Shown here one piece after another: positions 33,541 through 38,638 of a stretch of 38,638 nucleotides of DNA; within the stretch, counting starts at the first letter, position 1, and every line of letters begins with the position of its first letter. The notes below the pieces were generated by a model that was given only the letters and a program-made list of their open reading frames with translations, did not search any database and was not told the DNA's origin. This stretch comes from an uncultured Muribaculaceae bacterium (lineage in GTDB: Bacteria; Bacteroidota; Bacteroidia; Bacteroidales; Muribaculaceae): positions 1-38,638 of the forward strand of contig CAQFOZ010000023.1 in NCBI GenBank assembly GCA_948788915.1. Direction: 5' to 3'. A program made the translations under genes and the position numbers.

Positions 33541-34878
33541 TCAGATTATGCCCTGAGCCATCATTGCGTCAGCTACTTTTAGGAAGCCTGCTATATTGGC
33601 ACCCTTCATGTAGTTGATATAGCCGTCGGGTTGCTTGCCATGTTCCACGCATGCTTCATGAATATCATGCATGATCTGATGCAACATCTCGTCAACCTTC
33701 TCTGATGTCCACTGCAGATGCTCGGCATCCTGTGTCATCTCAAGACCGGATACAGCCACACCACCGGCATTCACTGCCTTACCGGGACCATAAGGAATCT
33801 TGTTCGCTATGAAAGTATCGATAGCCTCAGGCGTACATCCCATATTGGAAACCTCAGCTACTAGCAATACCCCGTTATCAACAAGCTGTTTTGCATCATC
33901 TCCGTTGAGCTCATTCTGGGTAGCGCAAGGAAGTGCGATATCCACTTTCTGCTCCCAAGGTTTACGTCCGGCATAGAATGTTGAGCCGGGGAATTTATCT
34001 GCATATGGAGCCACTATATCATTACCAGATGCACGAAGCTCAAGCATATATTCGATTTTCTCTGCATTCAGACCTTCCGGATCATAGATGTAGCCGTCAG
34101 GACCGGAAATAGTAACAACCTTACCACCAAGTTCTGTAGCCTTAGTAGCCGCACCCCAGGCAACATTTCCGAAACCGGAGATAGCAATAGTCTTGCCCTT
34201 GATTTCCTGACCGAGGTCTGCAAGCATCTGTACTGTATAATACAAAGCACCGAAACCGGTAGCCTCCGGACGTATACGGCTACCACCGAAGCTCAAACCC
34301 TTGCCTGTGAATGTACCTGTATTCTCACGGGCAAGCTTTTTATACATTCCGTACATGTAGCCTACTTCACGTCCGCCTACACCTATATCGCCTGCCGGAA
34401 CATCGCGGTCCGGACCGAGATTCCTCCATAATTCAAGAATGAATGCCTGACAGAAACGCATGATTTCAGCGTCGCTCTTTCCGCGGGGGCTGAAGTCAGA
34501 TCCACCCTTGCCTCCTCCCATGGGAAGTGTGGTAAGCGCATTTTTAAATGTCTGTTCGAATCCAAGGAATTTAAGGATTGAAAGGTTAACGGATGCATGG
34601 AAACGGATACCTCCCTTATACGGGCCAATGGCATTGTTAAACTGTACACGGTAACCGATATTGTTCTGTACCTCACCCTTGTCATCTACCCAGGAGACAC
34701 GGAATGTGAAGATACGGTCCGGCTCAACCATTCTTTCAATTATCTTTGCCTTTTCATATTCAGGATGCTGGTTATATACATCCTCTACTGAAAGTAAAAC
34801 TTCTTTTACAGCCTGAAGATACTCTTTCTCTCCCGGATGTTTGGCCTCAAGATTGGCCATAAACTCGTTAATGTTCAT
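33541..34878 (-). CDS. gdhA: Glutamate dehydrogenase, NADP-type hexameric
   Basis: The enzyme makes glutamate from 2-oxoglutarate and ammonia (or the reverse) in the cytoplasm. At 445 residues it has the size of the small hexameric class. Family blocks are present: YRVQFNNAIGPYKGGIRFH, LPMGGGKGGSDFSPRGKSDAEIMRFCQAF with the catalytic lysines, PAGDIGVGGREVGYMYG, the nucleotide fold AISGFGNVAWGAATKATELGGKV, and ALPCATQNELN. NADP preference is the usual property of this subgroup and is not proven by the motif seen. It has a consensus promoter about 75 bp upstream and hairpins on both sides, so it is a single-gene unit. It could capture ammonia released by the asparaginase. Confidence 0.97.
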   Translation of the reverse strand: MNINEFMANLEAKHPGEKEYLQAVKEVLLSVEDVYNQHPEYEKAKIIERMVEPDRIFTFRVSWVDDKGEVQNNIGYRVQFNNAIGPYKGGIRFHASVNLSILKFLGFEQTFKNALTTLPMGGGKGGSDFSPRGKSDAEIMRFCQAFILELWRNLGPDRDVPAGDIGVGGREVGYMYGMYKKLARENTGTFTGKGLSFGGSRIRPEATGFGALYYTVQMLADLGQEIKGKTIAISGFGNVAWGAATKATELGGKVVTISGPDGYIYDPEGLNAEKIEYMLELRASGNDIVAPYADKFPGSTFYAGRKPWEQKVDIALPCATQNELNGDDAKQLVDNGVLLVAEVSNMGCTPEAIDTFIANKIPYGPGKAVNAGGVAVSGLEMTQDAEHLQWTSEKVDEMLHQIMHDIHEACVEHGKQPDGYINYMKGANIAGFLKVADAMMAQGII

Positions 34879-34951
34879 GATATAAACTTTTAGATTTATG
34901 GTGTGTTTTCTATCTTAACCCATATCCTTATAATCAGAATAGAGTTGTATG

Positions 34952-34982
34952 CAAACTTACAAACTTTATTTAAATCCACAAA
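34952..34982 (-). promoter_or_regulatory. Consensus promoter of gdhA (TTTG-N19-TAAGTTTG)
   Basis: On the minus strand TTTG (34982-34979), 19 bp, then TAAGTTTG (34959-34952) matches the Bacteroidetes consensus fully. The predicted leader is about 65-70 nt. Confidence 0.8.
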
Positions 34983-35023
34983 ATAAAAACGACATGTTTT
35001 TAAACAGATAACATAAAACAATC

Positions 35024-35047
35024 GGGGCCCCCTTTTCAAGGAGCCCC
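35024..35047 (-). terminator. GC-rich hairpin downstream of ompA
   Basis: On the minus strand GGGGCUCCUU, a GAAA tetraloop and AGGGGGCCCC form a 10-bp stem with two G-U pairs, about 75 bp past the ompA stop. It is followed by GATTGTTTTATG, an interrupted U-rich stretch. Confidence 0.7.
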
Positions 35048-35123
35048 TGTTGTTGTGAAGAACAGTACTATTTCTAATCTTAGAACTTTTAACGTGCTGT
35101 TTATCTTTGATATTTTTTATTAT

Positions 35124-36371
35124 TTATTTGTCCTGACTGAAGATTACGATACGGTTCCAGTCGTTTGTGCCATAAGGCTGTACTGATGAACCGTCAAACT
35201 TAACCTGAAGGCGGTCACGCGAAATACCGTAAGTGTTGACCAATTCGTCTGCCACTACATTGGCACGTCTTTCAGAAAGGCCCATGTTATATTCAGAAGT
35301 ACCCGTATCCTTGTCTGCATATCCGCAAATCACTACCTTTTCATTAGGATTGGCCTTCATCCATTCTGCCATATTATAGATATTAACCTGCTCTGTAGGC
35401 ATAATCTTATCTGAGTTAATAGAGAAACGGACTGTCGTCATCAAAGGAGTACTCGGGCATTCCTGTGCAACCGGTTCGGGACAAGGAAGCTGAGACTGAA
35501 GGTTGGCAACTTCTTCACCACAAGCAAGCAACTGGGCGCGAAGATCATTGATCTGACCATTCATAGCCGCTATCTGGGATACATAGTTACACTCGTTGAA
35601 TTTGTTAAACTTACGGCCGCCGATATTGAAGTTAAAGCCGCCCAACACCGCTACATTTGCATCAATTGATCGACCTTCCGCGCAATTGTTCCAATTGTCA
35701 CCATAGAATGTAGCACGTGCCTCAGCAAAGAAATCGACATATTCACACAAGCGCAAACGGAACTGAAGACCCGCGGATACGGGAAGAGTCCATTGAACAG
35801 ATTTCTGTCTGCCATTCTCGCGATAAATATTTGTGCCTGCTGGTTTTGCACCGTGAGAATCACGATAATTCCACATTGCATCCCCTCCGAGACCTACAAA
35901 CGGAATAATGGAAAATACACGATTGTCATTCACCCCGCCGAGAGAGTTAAACATATCCCACATAAACTCGGCCTGAAGATTTACGTGCTGTGCGCGTGTC
36001 CATCCGTTATTATAATTTGGTGCTGTCGGATTGTCCCAGTGCATTGCGCCTCCAAGGGCTTTGATCCTGAATCCGATGTAAGGAGATACCCAACGACCGA
36101 AACCGACGCCATAAGTGAGTGTCATTTTCTTACGGTCTACCGCAGGTCCGGTAAATGTGCCTTTCTCGACAAAAGGCTGGTTTATTCCTGCATTTACCTC
36201 TATAAACCAATTGTCACGCCAATTGGAAAAATAATGTGTCTTAGGATCACATGTAAACTCGGTTACTGTCGTAGCCTCGTCTACAAAAACATCCTGTGCT
36301 TTAGCCGGTGCACAATATGCGGCAGTACCGGCACATAATGCAATCGCATAGTAGAGATTTCTGGTTTTCAT
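35124..36371 (-). CDS. ompA: OmpA-family outer-membrane protein
   Basis: A signal peptide (about residues 1-25, ending AKA) precedes a beta-barrel of about 240 residues (WFIEVNAGINQPF to GGFNFNIGGRKFNK), a linker with a possible short coiled coil and several cysteines (NYVSQIAAMNGQINDLRAQL, LLACGEEVANLQ, QLPCPEP), and a C-terminal OmpA peptidoglycan-binding domain (VRFSINSDKIMPTEQ, VVICGYADKDTGTSEYNMGLSERRANVVADELV). It ties the outer membrane to peptidoglycan and is usually very abundant. The length of 415 residues is normal for Bacteroidetes major OmpA proteins. The upstream leader appears long (up to about 200 nt) and structured, which fits strong, stable expression. A GC-rich hairpin follows. 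Confidence 0.95.
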   Translation of the reverse strand: MKTRNLYYAIALCAGTAAYCAPAKAQDVFVDEATTVTEFTCDPKTHYFSNWRDNWFIEVNAGINQPFVEKGTFTGPAVDRKKMTLTYGVGFGRWVSPYIGFRIKALGGAMHWDNPTAPNYNNGWTRAQHVNLQAEFMWDMFNSLGGVNDNRVFSIIPFVGLGGDAMWNYRDSHGAKPAGTNIYRENGRQKSVQWTLPVSAGLQFRLRLCEYVDFFAEARATFYGDNWNNCAEGRSIDANVAVLGGFNFNIGGRKFNKFNECNYVSQIAAMNGQINDLRAQLLACGEEVANLQSQLPCPEPVAQECPSTPLMTTVRFSINSDKIMPTEQVNIYNMAEWMKANPNEKVVICGYADKDTGTSEYNMGLSERRANVVADELVNTYGISRDRLQVKFDGSSVQPYGTNDWNRIVIFSQDK

Positions 36372-36418
36372 AAAATATAAATTTAAGAATAAGTTTGTGA
36401 AATCGATTAATTAACTCG

Positions 36419-36434
36419 GGTTGCCGGAGCAACC
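36419..36434 (-). promoter_or_regulatory. 5' leader hairpin of ompA
   Basis: GGTTGC and GCAACC pair perfectly around a four-base loop, 48-63 bp upstream of the ompA start. Inside a leader it could stabilise the mRNA. On the plus strand it is followed by TTTTATTATC and could also stop antisense transcription. Confidence 0.5.
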
Positions 36435-36728
36435 TTTTATTATCAATTTTTATAATTTTTATATATCTAACATTTCAAATTAAATATTTGTTTGAAACGA
36501 GTATATTAAAATCTCACGATTTTTCACTAATTTCGCAGATAAGTATCTACACAGATAATTACATAAGTAAGTGCCAAATTTAATTTATACTTAATGCGAA
36601 TTTATTTTTGAGACGATTACAGTGCGGAATGAAGGAGCATCTGTTTATATACAACTGATTGACAAGCTGTAAACAGCCCTTAAAAAACCGCAGTAAGTAT
36701 AAAAGATTAAAACACTTACTAACGTTTT

Positions 36729-36745
36729 GAAACTGTTTAAATTTA
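36729..36745. repeat. 17-bp repeat, copy 2
   Basis: This is an exact second copy of GAAACTGTTTAAATTTA (first at 13703-13719), again between divergent genes and about 190 bp upstream of the plus-strand gene. Confidence 0.7.
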
Positions 36746-36911
36746 TTTTCGAGGAATTTTGAGAGTTGTTTTTGATATGGTTTCGCGAGTTGAGAAGGGA
36801 GAAACCTTAAAGTTTTGACCGCCGAAACTTGGCGTAAACAACCAAAAAGAACCTCAAAATTACCGAAAGAATAATTATATCTTTTTTTCGTAATAAATAT
36901 ATACAGTTTCT

Positions 36912-36919
36912 TAAATTTG
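36912..36919 (+). promoter_or_regulatory. Candidate -7 box for the LytM-dxr operon
   Basis: TAAATTTG matches TAnnTTTG, 15 bp before the ATG at 36935. The element 21 bp upstream is TTCG in place of TTTG, so support is partial. Confidence 0.5.
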
Positions 36920-36934
36920 AATACCTACTTGTAA

Positions 36935-37810
36935 ATGAAAAGGCATCCGAAATATATATTGAAGCTTGAGGACGAATCCAGATTGTCCTCCATCATCAAT
37001 ATCAGACTAACACGTTTCGGTATGTGGATATCTGGAATCCTTTTCATTTCAGCTATGTTTTTATTAGCCGGCATTTTCATTGTTGCCACACCCCTGAAGA
37101 CATTGTTGCCAGGCTATATGAAACAACAGGAACGTGCAGCCACCGAGGAAAATATGCTTCGTCTTGACTCAATTCAGGAAGTATATAAATCCAATCAGGC
37201 ATATATAGATAATTTTGTCCGCGCACTTGACACAGAACGTGTTCCTAATGATTCGATACTTATAGTCGGCGAGACCCGGGAACTTTCTTCTGATTCTCTT
37301 TTGCCCGCCTCCCCTCTCGAACGAGAATTTGTAGACGCAATGGAAGAACGCGAACGGTTCAATATTTCCGTACTCGCTCCTCTCGCCGCTGAAGGAATGA
37401 TGTTTTCACCTGTGGCTGAATCGGGAATCTTCACACTTGCCTCCAAAGATTCGACAAGAGGAGAAATACTCATGAACGGGGATGAACCGGTGCTGAGTAT
37501 TTCCGACGGATCAGTGCTCGCTTCATATTACTCGCCCGCAGAAAAGGGATATGTAATACTGATTCAGCATGCAAAGGGATTTGTGTCCCGCTATGAGGGT
37601 CTGGGAAATCCTATGGTATCGGCAGGAGATATGGTTTCCGGTGGACAAATGATCTCATTAAGTCCGAAACCGGATGCAATGGGAAGAAGAATTGTTGCCT
37701 TAATGATGTGGCACAATGGCATATCGCTCAAGCCATTCGAATATATAGGATCAGGCTCGGGACATACATACTCAAAAGATGACAATTATGAAGCCCCTCG
37801 GGGCAGATGA
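36935..37810 (+). CDS. Membrane-anchored degenerate LytM (M23-like) protein
   Basis: The 291-residue protein has a short cytoplasmic N-terminus, one membrane span (about residues 28-52) and a periplasmic part. A helical segment of about 60 residues is followed by an M23/LytM-type beta domain (about residues 165-270): VLSISDGSVLASYYSPAEKGYVILIQHAKGFVSRYEGLG, VSAGDMVSGGQMIS and WHNGISLKPFEYI. The zinc ligands of active M23 peptidases are missing: the H-x-G-x-D site reads TRGEI and the H-x-H site reads ALMMWHNG. It therefore should not cut peptidoglycan itself but could, like EnvC or NlpD, control an amidase or act in a scaffold. It lies 27 bp before dxr in the same direction. A small GC-rich hairpin (37793-37804) covers its last codons. 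Confidence 0.85.
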   Translation: MKRHPKYILKLEDESRLSSIINIRLTRFGMWISGILFISAMFLLAGIFIVATPLKTLLPGYMKQQERAATEENMLRLDSIQEVYKSNQAYIDNFVRALDTERVPNDSILIVGETRELSSDSLLPASPLEREFVDAMEERERFNISVLAPLAAEGMMFSPVAESGIFTLASKDSTRGEILMNGDEPVLSISDGSVLASYYSPAEKGYVILIQHAKGFVSRYEGLGNPMVSAGDMVSGGQMISLSPKPDAMGRRIVALMMWHNGISLKPFEYIGSGSGHTYSKDDNYEAPRGR

Positions 37811-37837
37811 CTTATAGCCCTTCCGGGTATTTGATTT

Positions 37838-38638
37838 ATGCAAATTATTGAGAACATAGCTGTGCTTGGCTCAACAGGCAGCATAGGCACACAAAGTCTG
37901 GATATAATAGAAGCCTTCCCTGACAGATTTCATGCCAGCGTGCTGACTGCGGGGACAAACTGGAAACTGCTTGCACAACAAGCCCTGAAATTCAGGCCTG
38001 ATACTGTTGTCATAGCCAACGACCAGTTTTATCCCGAACTGAAAGAGGCTCTGCGCGGAACCCGGATAAATGTACTTGCCGGTTCAAAATCCATAGCGGA
38101 AGCCGCAACACTGCCGTGCGTGGATACTGTCATTACAGCAATGGTAGGATACAGCGGTTTGATTCCGACTGTAGAAGCTATCAAAGCTGGTAAAAAAATA
38201 GCTCTTGCCAATAAAGAGACACTGGTTGTCGCCGGAGAAATAATCACTCGTCTTTGTTCAGCATATGGAGTCAGGATACTCCCCGTTGACAGTGAGCATT
38301 CTGCAATATTTCAATGCCTTGCCGGAGAAGAAAACAATCCTGTGGAGAAGATTATCCTAACAGCCAGCGGTGGACCTTTCCGCACATTCTCCCCTGAACA
38401 ACTTGAACGTGTCACTGTAAAAGATGCATTACATCATCCCAACTGGAATATGGGCGCAAAAGTAACAATCGATTCTGCGTCTTTAATGAACAAAGGGTTT
38501 GAAATGATCGAGGCACGATGGCTTTTCAACTGTCCGCCTGAAAAGATAGAGATTGCCGTGCACCCCCAGTCCATTGTCCATTCAATGGTGGAATTTGCAG
38601 ATGGCAGCATTAAAGCACAGCTTGGAGTGCCGGACATG
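37838..38638 (+). CDS. dxr: 1-deoxy-D-xylulose 5-phosphate reductoisomerase, partial (3' end outside window)
   Basis: Dxr converts DXP to 2-C-methyl-D-erythritol 4-phosphate with NADPH, the second step of the MEP isoprenoid pathway. The 267 codons present contain IAVLGSTGSIGTQSLDII (NADPH fold), ALANKETLVVAGE, LPVDSEHSAIFQCL with the metal-binding Asp and Glu, ILTASGGPFR, HPNWNMGAKVTIDSASLMNKGFEMIEA and VHPQSIVHSMVEFADGS. It reads open to the last base of the window; about 115-130 residues of the usual C-terminus are missing only because the window ends. It starts at 37838, 27 bp after the LytM gene, so the two are probably co-transcribed. Confidence 0.97.
   Translation, partial: MQIIENIAVLGSTGSIGTQSLDIIEAFPDRFHASVLTAGTNWKLLAQQALKFRPDTVVIANDQFYPELKEALRGTRINVLAGSKSIAEAATLPCVDTVITAMVGYSGLIPTVEAIKAGKKIALANKETLVVAGEIITRLCSAYGVRILPVDSEHSAIFQCLAGEENNPVEKIILTASGGPFRTFSPEQLERVTVKDALHHPNWNMGAKVTIDSASLMNKGFEMIEARWLFNCPPEKIEIAVHPQSIVHSMVEFADGSIKAQLGVPDM

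Larger units (their letters stand above)
36372..36934. other. 563-bp divergent intergenic region between ompA and the LytM gene
   Basis: No gene is seen. On the ompA side there is a perfect 6-bp stem with a CGGA loop (36419-36434) and an inverted repeat TTTCAAA/TTTGAAA (36473-36479 and 36491-36497). A TAAATTTG box on the minus strand (36582-36575) could start ompA transcription with a leader of about 200 nt but lacks a clear -33 element. Towards the LytM side are a 17-bp repeat (36729-36745) and a purine-rich, less AT-biased stretch at about 36750-36860 with short pairings (CGCC/GGCG at 36820-36834). This stretch could be a small RNA or an intergenic repeat. Confidence 0.55.

Noticed and set aside
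35793..36338. 181-codon open frame antisense to ompA
   Set aside because: It is a shadow of ompA, rich in Cys/His/Arg with no recognisable domain.
37793..37804. GCCCC/GGGGC hairpin at the end of the LytM gene as a terminator or attenuator before dxr
   Set aside because: The stem is only 5 bp with a 2-nt loop inside coding sequence and no U-tract follows.
1..38638. tRNA genes, CRISPR arrays, insertion sequences, prophage or defence genes
   Set aside because: None seen: intergenic gaps are short, no spaced direct repeats or transposase or integrase motifs were found, and codon use and gene content look uniform.

Overview
The window looks like a chromosomal segment of a Bacteroidales gut-type anaerobe, possibly Muribaculaceae; the family is an inference and the order is better supported. 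The reasons are promoters of the Bacteroidetes type (TTTG or TTG, 19-21 bp, TAnnTTTG), an Omp85 protein carried on a lipoprotein signal (TamL type), a class I fumarase paired with a Dcu carrier, a DUF4922 protein, a Ser-type sulfatase, and few obvious Shine-Dalgarno sites. I see no tRNA, rRNA, CRISPR array, transposase or phage gene.

Layout. (a) 216-3838 (+): a C4-dicarboxylate/aspartate carrier, a periplasmic L-asparaginase and an outer-membrane porin form a short operon closed by a strong terminator. It probably takes up asparagine/aspartate and feeds fumarate respiration. (b) 4022-6250 (+): a secreted beta-propeller/histidine-phosphatase fusion with its own promoter and terminator. (c) 13611 to 6341 (-): class I fumarase, a secreted six-hairpin glycosidase, lepA and nhaA. 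lepA has its own consensus promoter ending 4 nt before the ATG, which predicts a leaderless or nearly leaderless mRNA. (d) 13874-24612 (+): a tight six-gene cluster downstream of a consensus promoter: split N-acetylmuramoyl-alanine-amidase-like protein with a golvesin-like insert, family 2 glycosyltransferase, GalT/HIT-like DUF4922 protein, AmpG-like carrier with a large extra periplasmic domain, TamL, and a Gph-type phosphatase. This is the best candidate for an under-described system; I read it as an envelope or muropeptide salvage/remodelling locus. (e) 24592-30826: a LacI-family regulator divergent from a secreted glycerophosphodiesterase, an FAD oxidoreductase, a secreted sulfatase and an acyl-ACP thioesterase. 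(f) 36371 to 30868 (-): ompA, gdhA, tpx, and a lipoprotein/PagL-like pair, most separated by hairpins. (g) 36935-38638 (+): a membrane-anchored degenerate LytM protein, then dxr, which runs off the window.

Two themes recur. One is anaerobic carbon and nitrogen flow from asparagine and aspartate (asparaginase, Dcu carrier, fumarase, glutamate dehydrogenase). The other is the cell envelope (amidase-like protein, AmpG-like carrier, TamL, PagL-like protein, OmpA, LytM). Boundaries come from reading the sequence only; family calls rest on recognised motifs without any database search.
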